Below the pieces are notes generated by a model that saw only the letters and a list, made by a program, of their open reading frames with translations, searched no databases and had not been told where the DNA came from. The position numbers and the translations under genes are program-made. This document shows positions 47,077 to 56,469 of a DNA stretch of 64,000 nucleotides, in pieces (position 1 is the stretch's first letter; each line of letters begins with the position of its first letter). Source of the stretch: Crassaminicella thermophila (lineage in GTDB: Bacteria > Bacillota > Clostridia > Peptostreptococcales > Thermotaleaceae); contig NZ_CP042243.1 in NCBI RefSeq assembly GCF_008152325.1, positions 2,919,026 to 2,983,025 on the forward strand. Direction: 5' to 3'.

Positions 47077-48819
47077 ATGAAGCTAAGGATAAAAAAGAAA
47101 CTTATTTTCCCTTTATTGATTTTAATGATAATGCCTGTCCTTATTTTAGGTATATTTACCTACTGGAATTATAACAAAACCTTGATAAACTATGAAATAC
47201 TGCGAATAAACAATGAATTAAATAACATTCTAGTACTGTTAAGCACTGTTGATAAGAACAATAATGATAAAGCATTTATCCTAGACTACATAAAGTCTTT
47301 GAAGAAAGAAAATATGTTCATAATTGAAAAAAACAAATTTTTATACAACACTTTAAAAGATAAAAGTATAAATGAACAAAAAATTTTAAAAAGCATTAAA
47401 TATGATCAGGAAATATCAAGTCAATATCTTTTACAATATGGCGTTTATCATCAATGGAATTGGAAAATCGGCTTTTTGATTGATAAAGAAGCCATACCTT
47501 ATAAAAATCATGAAATAAATAAAGTTATACTTTTACTCATTCCTCTTTTCATTTTCTTTTCATTAGAAGCTATTATTCTCATTACAGATAATATTTCAAA
47601 ACCCATTGGAATCCTTTTAGAAGCATATAATGATATGATTTCTGGTAATTTTAAAAAAAAGATAAATATTAAAAGAAAGGATGAACTAGGATTATTAGGG
47701 CATGCTTTTAATGAAATGAGAAATGAGATTGCCAGTAAAACCAATAAATTTATTGAAATGAAAAATTTTAATGAAGATATATTAAGAAGCATATCAACAG
47801 GAATTATTACAACAAATATCAATGGAAAAGTAATAAAATATAATCAAGCAGCTGTAAATATTATCGAAAAGACAACCCAAAACAATCCAATCATCATAAA
47901 AGTATTATTAAGCCAGATTATGAATACCTTAAAAACACAAAAGTCTATTAACCAAGTAAAAAGCTTTAAAAGTAAAGAAGAAGGCAGAAATATTTATTTA
48001 GATATTACTACTTCACTCATGAAAAATACCAATCAAGAAAATATAGGGGTAATATGTAGCTTTAATGATATTAGCAGCAGAAAAAGAATAGAAGAAAAAA
48101 TCGATCAAATTAATCGATTAACTTCATTAGGCCAGTTAACTGCTGCCCTTTCCCATGAAATTAGAAATCCTCTCTCCGGAATGAAAATGAGCTGTCAAGT
48201 TTTAAAAAAAAGATTGTCAAGTCATCTTAATTTATCAGATAAAAAACTCTTTGATGCAACAATCTACGAAATTGATAGGCTAGATGAATTAATAACAGAT
48301 TTATTAAGCTTTGCAAAACCGAATTTGCCGAAATTTCAAGTTGTTAATGTTTATGAAGTTTTAGAAAATGCATTGCAATTTTCAAGCAAAATTATCTCTC
48401 AAAAAAATATAAATGTTTTGAAGGAATTTGAAGAAAACTGTTTATTAGCATATTTTGATAAAAACCAATTAGCACAAATTTTTCTAAATATTATTGCCAA
48501 TGCAATATGGGCAATGGATAATGAGGGAACTTTAAAAATAAAAGCAAAGAAATTTATAGAAGAAAAAGAATATATTCTTATAATTTTTGAAGATAATGGA
48601 TGTGGTATTTCAAAAGAAAATATCCATAAAATATTTGATCCTTTCTACACAACTAATAAAACAGGTACAGGATTAGGTCTTTCTGTTGTACATAAATTAA
48701 TTACTGCAAATCATGGTGAAATAGAAGTAGAAAGTCAAATAAATATAGGCACAAAGATAAAGTTATATATACCACTATATAGGAGAGATAAAAATGAAAA
48801 AAAAAGTGTTAATAATTGA
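47077..48819 (+). CDS. Membrane sensor histidine kinase (PAS-HisKA-HATPase)
   Basis: 580 residues. Helix 1 (~10-30), extracytoplasmic part of ~115 residues, helix 2 (~150-175), HAMP (~175-230), PAS-like domain (~235-340), HisKA with ALSHEIRNPLSGMKMS (phospho-His near 361), and HATPase with NIIANAIWAMDNEG and FEDNGCGISKENI...GTGLGLSVVHKL. The partner regulator gene overlaps by 26 bases. The pair probably controls the glutaminase-symporter genes downstream; the signal is unknown. Confidence 0.9.
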   Translation: MKLRIKKKLIFPLLILMIMPVLILGIFTYWNYNKTLINYEILRINNELNNILVLLSTVDKNNNDKAFILDYIKSLKKENMFIIEKNKFLYNTLKDKSINEQKILKSIKYDQEISSQYLLQYGVYHQWNWKIGFLIDKEAIPYKNHEINKVILLLIPLFIFFSLEAIILITDNISKPIGILLEAYNDMISGNFKKKINIKRKDELGLLGHAFNEMRNEIASKTNKFIEMKNFNEDILRSISTGIITTNINGKVIKYNQAAVNIIEKTTQNNPIIIKVLLSQIMNTLKTQKSINQVKSFKSKEEGRNIYLDITTSLMKNTNQENIGVICSFNDISSRKRIEEKIDQINRLTSLGQLTAALSHEIRNPLSGMKMSCQVLKKRLSSHLNLSDKKLFDATIYEIDRLDELITDLLSFAKPNLPKFQVVNVYEVLENALQFSSKIISQKNINVLKEFEENCLLAYFDKNQLAQIFLNIIANAIWAMDNEGTLKIKAKKFIEEKEYILIIFEDNGCGISKENIHKIFDPFYTTNKTGTGLGLSVVHKLITANHGEIEVESQINIGTKIKLYIPLYRRDKNEKKSVNN

Positions 48820-50164
48820 TGATGAAGATATTATTCGACTTTCAATAAAAGAAGGTTTATTAGATTTTGGATATGAAGTAGAAACTGCTAAAGATGGAAA
48901 AGAAGCTCTAGAAAAGGTATATAACTTTAGACCAGATACAATTCTTTTAGATATGAAATTAAAAGATGAAGACGGTCTTAATATTGCAAAAAAGATTAAA
49001 GAAATAGATGATTACATTGAGATTATTATTATGACCGCATATGCAGATATCAAAACAGCAATAAAAGCTATAAAGTTAGGTGCAATAGATTATCTCAAAA
49101 AACCCTTAGACCTAGAAGAAATTCATATGTCAATTTCTAAAGCAGTAAAAAGCCAATCAATGAAAAGAAAGCTTAAAATTTATCAAGAAAGGGAAGCAAA
49201 GGATACTCACAAATTTATTGGTGAGCATCCAATCATGCAGGATATATTCAAAAAGATGGACATATTGGCAAAAAATGATTCTGTTACTGTATTAATCCGC
49301 GGAGAAACTGGAACAGGAAAAGAAATAGTCGCTTCATATATCCATCAAAACAGCGCTAGAAAGGATTCTCTTATGCTAAGCATAAATTGTGCAGCTATCC
49401 CAAACCAATTATTAGAAAGTGAATTGTTTGGCTTTGAAAAAAATGCTTTCAGCGGTGCGAACGCAAGAAAAAAGGGACTTTTAGAGCTTGCAGATGGAGG
49501 TACCGTGTTTTTAGACGAATTAGGAGAAATTCCACTAGATATACAAGCAAAATTATTAAGGTTTTTAGAAACAAAAAAATTCAAAAGAATTGGTGGACTA
49601 GAATCTATAGGAGTAGATATTCGAATTATTGCAGCTACAAATAAAAATTTGGAAGAAGCCATCGCAAAAAAAGAATTTAGAGAGGATTTGTATTATAGAT
49701 TGAATGTTGTTCCTATTTTTATCCCTCCACTTCGCGAAAGAGGAGAAGATATATTAAAAATTGCAGAATATTTTTTGCAAATTTATTCCCATAAGTTTAG
49801 AAAATCATTCATAGGTTTTTCTGAAGAAGCAAAAAGGCATCTTCTTAAATATCCTTGGCCAGGGAATGTTCGAGAATTAAAAAATGTAATAGAAAGAATG
49901 GTCATACTAAATGATGCAAATGTTTTAGATATAGATCATCTTCCTATTGAATTAAGAAACAATATTGCTAAAAATACACCATTTAAAGAAACAGAAGATT
50001 TTCAAATAGAAGAAGGATTTTCATTAGAAGACAAAATTTCAGAAATTGAAAAAAAATATATAAAAAAAGCATTAGTGCAAGCAAAAGGAAATCATACACA
50101 TGCTGCAAAGCTTTTGGGAATTTCTAGATTTGCCTTGAAAAGAAGATTGGAAAAGTATTTTTAA
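48794..50164 (+). CDS. NtrC-family sigma-54 response regulator
   Basis: 456 residues. Receiver domain 1-120 with acidic pocket D9/D10, phospho-acceptor D53 (ILLDMKL) and K103; AAA+ domain with GETGTGKE Walker A and GGTVFLDELGEIP Walker B; Fis-type DNA-binding tail (NHTHAAKLLGISRFALKRRLEKYF). The sigma-54 contact loop reads NAFSGA instead of GAFTGA. It overlaps the kinase gene. Palindromic binding-like sites and a sigma-54 promoter lie just downstream, before glsA. Confidence 0.92.
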   Translation: MKKKVLIIDDEDIIRLSIKEGLLDFGYEVETAKDGKEALEKVYNFRPDTILLDMKLKDEDGLNIAKKIKEIDDYIEIIIMTAYADIKTAIKAIKLGAIDYLKKPLDLEEIHMSISKAVKSQSMKRKLKIYQEREAKDTHKFIGEHPIMQDIFKKMDILAKNDSVTVLIRGETGTGKEIVASYIHQNSARKDSLMLSINCAAIPNQLLESELFGFEKNAFSGANARKKGLLELADGGTVFLDELGEIPLDIQAKLLRFLETKKFKRIGGLESIGVDIRIIAATNKNLEEAIAKKEFREDLYYRLNVVPIFIPPLRERGEDILKIAEYFLQIYSHKFRKSFIGFSEEAKRHLLKYPWPGNVRELKNVIERMVILNDANVLDIDHLPIELRNNIAKNTPFKETEDFQIEEGFSLEDKISEIEKKYIKKALVQAKGNHTHAAKLLGISRFALKRRLEKYF

Positions 50165-50226
50165 TAACCGTGCGAAATCAATCAATTTGTTCGATTCCGC
50201 ACGGTTATTGTGCGAAATCGAACAAA
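50163..50226 (+). promoter_or_regulatory. Enhancer-type sites upstream of glsA (inverted and direct copies)
   Basis: Three copies of one 17-bp motif: GTGCGAAATCGAACAAA (50210-50226), its inverted near-copy TTTGTTCGATTCCGCAC (50186-50202), and a weaker GTGCGAAATCAATCAAT (50170-50186). The first part also forms a long hairpin with the AATAACCGTGCG/CGCACGGTTATT arms (50163-50209) that touches the regulator stop codon. About 310-370 bp upstream of the sigma-54 promoter, fitting binding by the NtrC-type regulator encoded immediately upstream. Confidence 0.6.
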
Positions 50227-50365
50227 TAGCTTTTATAACTCTAACTGAAATATCTAATAAATTAAGAAATTTCTTTTTTTTAGTATTATTGAGAATAAAA
50301 ATAAAAAAAACGTTCATTCCAGATAACTTTTGAAAAAACTAAACTTCATTACATGAAAAAATACT

Positions 50366-50407
50366 AAACCTTCAAAACTCACATTAGTTCAAACAATGAA
50401 GGTTTTT
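50366..50407 (+). terminator. Terminator after the two-component operon
   Basis: AAACCTTCA ... TGAAGGTTTTT hairpin with a T run, on the plus strand. Confidence 0.65.
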
Positions 50408-50535
50408 AACGTATTTTTTTATGTAATTTCAGTAATTTTTTTAGCAAAAGTTATCATAGTCATTCACTTATCTTTTTATATTTCTTTTTTTAATATCGAT
50501 ATTGTTTATCTTTAATATCTTTTAAAATATTTAAC

Positions 50536-50550
50536 TGGCATAAATATTGC
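50536..50550 (+). promoter_or_regulatory. Sigma-54 (-24/-12) promoter of glsA-symporter genes
   Basis: TGGCATAAATATTGC: GG at 50537-50538 and GC at 50549-50550 with correct spacing; 65 bases before the glsA start. Confidence 0.85.
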
Positions 50551-50614
50551 TTATTTGTTTAGTAACTACTAATCTTTCAATCAATACAATATGAAATAGA
50601 TGGAGTGAAAGTCA

Positions 50615-51533
50615 ATGGAAAATTTATTAAAAACAGTAATTAAAAACAACAGAGTTTGGACAAAAAAAGGAAAACTAGCAACATATATCCCTGAGCTTGC
50701 AAAGGCTAATCCAGATGCTTTAGGAGTTTATATCGTGGACTTAGAGTGCAATAAATATTGTGCAGGAGATTATGAAACAAAATTCACTATTCAAAGTGTA
50801 TCAAAAGTAGTTACTTTAATATGTGCTTTAATGGATAAGGGAAAGGAAACTGTTTTTTCAAAAGTAGGAACAGAACCATCTTCAGATCCATTTAATTCTA
50901 TAATCAAACTAGAAACAAGAGATTCACATAAACCTCTAAACCCTTTTATTAATGCAGGAGCAATTGCTTGTACATCATTAGTCTCTGGTGATAATGGAAT
51001 TGAAAAGTTTGAACGTGTCCATAAAATGATAAAAAAAATGGCTGATAATCCAGATATTCAAGTAAATTATCAGGTATATAGTTCTGAAAAGCTTACAGGT
51101 AATACCAATCGTGCTATTGCTTATTATTTAAAAGGGGCTAACATAATTGAGCGAGATGTAGAGGATGTATTAGACGCTTACTTTTAAATTGTGTTCTATT
51201 GAAGTTACTGTAAAAGATGTTGCTAAAATAGCTTCTGTAATTGCAAATGGCGGTATTGTACCTTGGTCAAATGAAAGGCTCATTCCTAAAAAAGTAAATC
51301 AAATTGTACAAGCCCTTATGATTACTTGTGGATTGTATGATGCTTCAGGAGAATTTGCAGTAAAAATTGGTGTCCCTGCAAAAAGTGGTGTAGGTGGATG
51401 TATTATGGCAGTTGTCCCAAAACGAATGGGTATTGCAGTTGTTGGCCCAGCACTAGATGAAAGTGGAAACAGCATTGGTGGAAAGAAGGTTTTAGAAGAT
51501 TTGTCAGAAAAACTTAACCTTAGTATATTTTAA
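50615..51533 (+). pseudogene. glsA: Glutaminase GlsA, interrupted by a +1 frameshift
   Basis: Beta-lactamase-fold glutaminase: glutamine to glutamate plus ammonia. Catalytic S61-V-S-K64 in the first part (50615-51187), with INAGAIACTSLV. The second part continues with CSIEVTVKDVAKIASVIANGG and PAKSGVGGCIMAVVPKRMGI in another frame. Span is 3n+1; removing one T from TTTT at 51182-51185 gives DAYFKLCSIEV and a normal 305-residue enzyme. Either an assembly error, a real mutation, or (less likely) a +1 slip at UUU-U before the UAA. GGAGTG before ATG. Followed by an AGCS symporter, making a glutamine-use pair. Confidence 0.85.
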
Positions 51534-51599
51534 GTATCGGTTTTTATGCAATTGTATAAATTGCTAAAAATAAAAAAATATAAAAAGGAGAGTGTTTTT

Positions 51600-53039
51600 A
51601 TGCTGCATTTTTTAGAAGCTGTAGTTAGTCTAGGTAATACCATTCTTTGGTCTTATGTTCTTATTGCAATGCTTATTGTTCTTGGCCTTTATTTTACTGT
51701 AAGATCAAATTTTGTTCAATTCCGTTTCTTTAAAGAAATGTTTTGCCTTCTTACTGAAGGGGCAAGTAAATCTGTTTCTGGTGAGAAGAAAAAAGGAGTT
51801 TCCTCTTTTCAAGCTTTCTGTATTAGTACTGCATCACGTGTTGGTACTGGAAACTTAGCAGGGGTTGCCATCGCTGTATCTGTTGGGGGGCCTGGAGCTG
51901 TATTTTGGATGTGGTTAATTGCTTTAATTGGTGCTGGATCAAGCTTTGTTGAAAGTACTTTGGCACAAATCTATAAAGTAAAAGATGAAAATGGCTATAG
52001 AGGCGGTCCTGCATACTATATGGAAAAAGCTTTAAACGCAAGATGGATGGGAATTATATTCTCTATTTTAATAACATTATGTTTTGGTCTTGTATTTAAC
52101 TCTGTACAAGCAAACACCATTACATTTGCATTTGAACAAGCTTTTGGTACAAACAGACTTATGGTAGGAATAATTCTTACAATTATTACAGGTTTAGTAA
52201 TTTTTGGTGGAATCAAGAGAATTGCAAAGGTTGCTGAATTTATAGTACCTATTATGGCTACCGCTTATGTATTAGTTGCTGCCTTTATCATCATAAAAAA
52301 TATTTCTGCTATTCCAACAATATTCAAACTTATTATAGGTAGTGCTTTTGGAGTTAAGCAAGCTGTTGGTGGTGGAATTGGTGCAGCTATGATGATGGGT
52401 ATCAAAAGAGGTCTTTTCTCAAATGAAGCAGGTATGGGAAGTGCTCCGAATGCTGCTGCAACAGCTGAAGTAACTCATCCTGTAAAGCAAGGACTTATTC
52501 AAACATTAGGTGTATTCACAGATACTTTGTTAATCTGTAGTGCTACTGCGTTTATCGTATTATTATCAGGAGCTTATACAACAGAAGGATTAACAGGAAT
52601 TCAGCTTACACAAACAGCTTTAAGCTCACAGGTTGGTGCTTGGGGAAATACCTTTATCGCTTTTTGTATATTCTTATTTGCATTTAGTTCTATTGTTGGA
52701 AACTACTATTATGGAGAATCAAATATTGAGTTTATGAATGGAAGCAAAACATGGTTATTTGTTTATAGAATAGCCGTAGTATTGATGGTTTTATGGGGAT
52801 CTCAATCTGCAATCCAAATCGTTTGGGACATGGCAGACTTATTCATGGGAATGATGGCTTTCATTAACTTAATTGCAATCGCAATGCTTGGAAAGATAGC
52901 TTTTGCAGCTTTAAAAGATTATGCAAAGCAAAAGAAAGAAGGAAAAGACCCTGTATTTTATGCAGACAGTATTGATGGTCTTAAGAATATAGAATGCTGG
53001 GAGAAACTAGGAACAAATAAAGATAAAATAGCAATATAG
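51600..53039 (+). CDS. Sodium:alanine/glutamine symporter (AGCS family, AlsT/GlnT-like)
   Basis: About 479 residues, ~10-11 helices. AGCS signatures: STASRVGTGNLAGVAIAVSVGGPGAVFWMW (~80), GGPAYYMEKAL, and KRGLFSNEAGMGSAPNAAATAEV (~275). Na+-coupled uptake of small amino acids; the adjacent glutaminase suggests glutamine. The start is 51600 because AAAAAGGAGAG lies before it, so the longer frame from 51546 is not used. Transcribed with glsA from the sigma-54 promoter. Confidence 0.88.
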   Translation: MLHFLEAVVSLGNTILWSYVLIAMLIVLGLYFTVRSNFVQFRFFKEMFCLLTEGASKSVSGEKKKGVSSFQAFCISTASRVGTGNLAGVAIAVSVGGPGAVFWMWLIALIGAGSSFVESTLAQIYKVKDENGYRGGPAYYMEKALNARWMGIIFSILITLCFGLVFNSVQANTITFAFEQAFGTNRLMVGIILTIITGLVIFGGIKRIAKVAEFIVPIMATAYVLVAAFIIIKNISAIPTIFKLIIGSAFGVKQAVGGGIGAAMMMGIKRGLFSNEAGMGSAPNAAATAEVTHPVKQGLIQTLGVFTDTLLICSATAFIVLLSGAYTTEGLTGIQLTQTALSSQVGAWGNTFIAFCIFLFAFSSIVGNYYYGESNIEFMNGSKTWLFVYRIAVVLMVLWGSQSAIQIVWDMADLFMGMMAFINLIAIAMLGKIAFAALKDYAKQKKEGKDPVFYADSIDGLKNIECWEKLGTNKDKIAI

Positions 53040-53072
53040 AATAAATCATCTGCTTAGCAGATGATTTATTCT
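53038..53072. terminator. Bidirectional terminator between symporter and racemase genes
   Basis: Near-perfect palindrome centred on GCTTAGC, with arms AGAATAAATCATCTGC and complement. Confidence 0.85.
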
Positions 53073-54177
53073 ATATATAAACTTTTTTTACAGATAAAGA
53101 ACCGCTTAAGTAAAGCATCGGTGCATAATACATATGAAAGTCAAGAATATCTCCAACCTGTATTTCTTGTTGAAGGTCTTGAATATCCACAATAAGATGA
53201 TCACTACTGCTTCCAACAATTTTAACTCCTTCATTCTTCGGAATCAATTTATCATGAAAACCAAAATCTTGTTTTCCAACAGCTAATAATGCTCTTTTTC
53301 GTTTTCCTTTGTCTTCATAGGAAGGACATCCTCCAAAAGCATCAATAAATATTTCTCCAATAGGATATGTAGGTTTATCCTTAATCTCTACCACTTGAGC
53401 CTTCAAAACAAATGCATCTTGATGCATATGGCTCATATCATATTTCCAAAAATCGTGTAAATCTTTTGCTAAAAGTATTCCCTCACCTATTCTTAAATTG
53501 TTTATTTTAGTAGGCATTTTTCCATCAATAAGTAATGGAATAGAGCTTGTTGCTCCTCCAGAAATAATCTCTAACTTTCTATTGATTCTTTTCTCAATTT
53601 CCTCTGCAATACTACAAAGCCTTCCAAGATTTTTTTGAGTAGGTTTTATAGATCCATAACATCCTAAATTTGTTCCTATCCCAAGTAAATCTACATTTTT
53701 AAGTGCCTTCTCTACATATAAAGCTAATTCAATAAACTCTTCTTCATCAAAAACCCCTTCTCTTAAATCTCCAAGATCAAACATAAGCACTACTCCATGT
53801 TTTCGTCCTCTATATTTGCATACTTGTTCAATCCTATTTAATGTTTCTAACTCGGAGTTTAAGCTAATATCCACATATTTTACTAATTCCTCAATTTCAC
53901 TTAACATAGGAATTCGAATCAACATAATTGGCAGTTTTAATCCATATTCCTTCAACCCAATAATTTGCTCCATTCTTGAAGTTGCAATATATTTACAGCC
54001 CGCATTTACAAATTGATCTACCACCTGTGGCAATCCATTAAATCCCTTTACTACCCCAGCAACACTAATCCCATTTTGGTTACACATATCAACCATATAT
54101 TTTACATTTTCATATATTTTTTTTAGATCAATCTGCATAATAGGATATTTTAAATTCTCTTTCGTATTCTGAAACAT
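53071..54177 (-). CDS. Alanine/ornithine-racemase-like PLP enzyme
   Basis: About 368 residues, fold type III PLP enzyme. PLP lysine in VAGVVKGFNG near residue 38; FDLGDLREGVF, ISGGATSSIPL and LRIGEGILLAKD typical of the YhfX/Orr branch rather than Alr. Clostridial ornithine racemase (first step of oxidative ornithine breakdown) belongs here, but no ornithine pathway genes flank it. The start is 54177 with AGAGGGGG before it. Substrate unproven. Confidence 0.78.
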   Translation of the reverse strand: MFQNTKENLKYPIMQIDLKKIYENVKYMVDMCNQNGISVAGVVKGFNGLPQVVDQFVNAGCKYIATSRMEQIIGLKEYGLKLPIMLIRIPMLSEIEELVKYVDISLNSELETLNRIEQVCKYRGRKHGVVLMFDLGDLREGVFDEEEFIELALYVEKALKNVDLLGIGTNLGCYGSIKPTQKNLGRLCSIAEEIEKRINRKLEIISGGATSSIPLLIDGKMPTKINNLRIGEGILLAKDLHDFWKYDMSHMHQDAFVLKAQVVEIKDKPTYPIGEIFIDAFGGCPSYEDKGKRKRALLAVGKQDFGFHDKLIPKNEGVKIVGSSSDHLIVDIQDLQQEIQVGDILDFHMYYAPMLYLSGSLSVKKVYI

Positions 54178-54350
54178 GCCAATTCCCCCTCTAAGAAACA
54201 ATACTTCTTACAACAAAACCGGTTTTGTAAATAATGATCCTTTTCTTTGACATGTCAATAAACTTTTTTATTATTATTAATATTATAGAAAATAAAAAAC
54301 ATGATATCTCCATCCATATAAAATAATAACTTCCCAACCATAAACATAAA

Positions 54351-54385
54351 AAAAACAACCATAAATTCTATTTATGATTGCTTTT
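54351..54385 (-). terminator. Terminator of the MocR-type regulator gene
   Basis: Hairpin CAATCATAAA/TTTATGGTTG with a G-U pair followed by a T run on the minus strand, overlapping the stop. Confidence 0.6.
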
Positions 54386-55831
54386 AATTAATTTTCGAAT
54401 TAGCTTTGACAACTTATAAAGTCCTTCTTGTAAATGTCGTACTGATGCATAAGAATAAGATATTCTTAAATATTGATTCGGACTTGAATCATATATATAT
54501 CCAGGATATAGCAAAATCCCTATTTTACATGCTTCATCAAATAGCTTATACATGCTAATAGGATCTTTTATTGAAAGCCAAACATAATAACCTCCTGATG
54601 GAATCTTCCATGTAGCAATATCTGAAAAATATTTTTCTAAAGCATCCATTGTTATATTCCTTCTTATAGCTAGTTGTTTTCTCAAATAATGAAGATGCTC
54701 CTCATATAAGCCAGTTTCAATCCATTTTCCTACTGTTAATTGAGCTAAAGAACTTGAACCATAATCTGTTTGCATTTTTATATCAGAAAGACGATTAATC
54801 ACCGGTTCTGGTCCTACAATCCATCCTATTCTTAAACCAGGACTCAAAGTCTTCGATATACTTCCTACATATAAAACCAGTCCATTTGTATCTAAGCTTT
54901 TTAATGGCGTTGGTGGGGGATTATCAATCCATAGCTCTCTATATACATCATCTTCAATGATAGGTATTTTCTCTTGTTGACATATTTTTATAAGTTCTTT
55001 TCGCCTATTTTGAGACATTACAGTTGCTGTTGGATTTTGAAAGTTTGGTATTGTATATAAAATGGAAGATTTATTCTTTCTTTTATATTTTTTGATTAAT
55101 CTTCCTATAATCCCTTCTTCATCCATAGGAATTCCACCTCTTCTCATTCCCATAGATTGAAGTATTTGAAGGGAATACAAATAAGATGGTTTTTCTAAAA
55201 ACACTGTAGATCCTGGCTGCAAAAGTCCCATGGCAATTAATTGTATAGCCTGTAAAGCTCCAGATACAATGAGTATTGAAGATAAAGAAGCATTGATTCC
55301 ATGTAATTTTAAATAATTGCTGATTTGTTCTCGTAAATACACCATTCCTTTTGGTTCTTCATAACCTAAATTTTTCATACTTTTAGAGATTTCTCTTAAG
55401 ACAATTGCCATTTTCTCAGCTGGAAACAGTTCTGGTGAAGCTTCCCCTGTGCTTAATCGTATAAAATGATTGTTAAATTCTAATTCGTTAATTTGCTTAA
55501 TGGTTTTTAAATTTGGAATATGAATTCCTTCTTCAATATAAGACTGCCAATTCGGCTGAACATGGGTTAAAGAAGGAAAACTATGATTTATAATCTTTGT
55601 CCCAGCTTTTCTCTTTCCTTCTAATATTCCCTCTGCTTTCAATTCATCTAAAGCAGAAACAATCGTGCTTCTATTCACCTCAAACATCCGTGCCAACGCT
55701 CTTTGGGTTGGAATTTCAGATCCAACCGGCCAATCTCCTCTATTAATTTTTTCCTTGAAATACTCTACTATTTGTATATATAAAGGTTTTGAAGATTCTT
55801 TGCTAGGTTTCCAATCTATATGAATCATGAT
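54368..55831 (-). CDS. MocR/PdxR-family regulator (GntR winged helix plus aminotransferase domain)
   Basis: About 487 residues. GntR DNA-binding domain (~10-75) with IPTQRALARMFEVNRSTIVSALDELKAEGIL, then a class I aminotransferase-like domain with SGALQAIQLIAMGLLQPG, PNFQNPTATVM and the PLP lysine in GSISKTLSPGLRIGW. PLP-dependent regulators of this type control vitamin B6, GABA or D-amino acid genes. The start is 55831, with AAGAGGA upstream. Possible target: the divergent or neighbouring racemase gene; no operator seen. Confidence 0.85.
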   Translation of the reverse strand: MMIHIDWKPSKESSKPLYIQIVEYFKEKINRGDWPVGSEIPTQRALARMFEVNRSTIVSALDELKAEGILEGKRKAGTKIINHSFPSLTHVQPNWQSYIEEGIHIPNLKTIKQINELEFNNHFIRLSTGEASPELFPAEKMAIVLREISKSMKNLGYEEPKGMVYLREQISNYLKLHGINASLSSILIVSGALQAIQLIAMGLLQPGSTVFLEKPSYLYSLQILQSMGMRRGGIPMDEEGIIGRLIKKYKRKNKSSILYTIPNFQNPTATVMSQNRRKELIKICQQEKIPIIEDDVYRELWIDNPPPTPLKSLDTNGLVLYVGSISKTLSPGLRIGWIVGPEPVINRLSDIKMQTDYGSSSLAQLTVGKWIETGLYEEHLHYLRKQLAIRRNITMDALEKYFSDIATWKIPSGGYYVWLSIKDPISMYKLFDEACKIGILLYPGYIYDSSPNQYLRISYSYASVRHLQEGLYKLSKLIRKLIKSNHK

Positions 55832-55860
55832 AAATCCTCTTTTCTTGTACTGCTTATATC

Positions 55861-56457
55861 CTATTTTTTTGAAACAAATGCATTGTCTTTTATATAAAAT
55901 CTCCATAGTTTATCTTTATATTCTTCTGCATAATCTATATTGATCCTTTTCGCACTTACAATATGCACATCTTCTAGATTATCTAATATATAAAGTTCAT
56001 CCCCATTTACTAGGTCATACCCGTTTAAATCTTTGGTTATATTAAGGGCTCTGCATAATTTTCCTGGTCCATTGGTTAAATCCTTTAGTTTATTAGACTT
56101 TATTTTTCTATTTTCTTTTAAAAATTCAAATTCATTTAACGGTTCTAAAGCTCGAATCAATACAGCTTCAGGCTTATCTCTCTCTCCTGCTACAATATTT
56201 AAACAATTATACATCCCATAAATCAAATAAACATAAGCATGTCCACCCTCCCAAAACATCACTTCTGTTCTATTGGTTCTTCTATTGTTATATGCATGAC
56301 AAGCTTTATCTTCAGGCCCTATATAGCTTTCTGTTTCAACAATCTTACACTTTATAACTTTTTCATTGATTTTTCGAACAAGAATTTTTCCTATTAAGTT
56401 TTTTGCCAAACTTAATGCATCTTGTTTATAAAATTCCAAACCTAATTTCAAAAGCAA
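55861..56457 (-). CDS. DNA-3-methyladenine glycosylase (Mpg/AAG family)
   Basis: 198 residues. Removes alkylated purines from DNA. KLIGKILVRK, KIVETESYIGPEDKACHAYNNRRTNRTEVMF with catalytic Glu near 46, HAYVYLIYGMYNCLNIV, LTNGPGKLCRALNI. Directly follows an O6-alkylguanine methyltransferase gene (13 bases), forming an alkylation-repair pair. Confidence 0.9.
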   Translation of the reverse strand: MLLKLGLEFYKQDALSLAKNLIGKILVRKINEKVIKCKIVETESYIGPEDKACHAYNNRRTNRTEVMFWEGGHAYVYLIYGMYNCLNIVAGERDKPEAVLIRALEPLNEFEFLKENRKIKSNKLKDLTNGPGKLCRALNITKDLNGYDLVNGDELYILDNLEDVHIVSAKRINIDYAEEYKDKLWRFYIKDNAFVSKK

Positions 56458-56469
56458 TACCTCCTAAAT

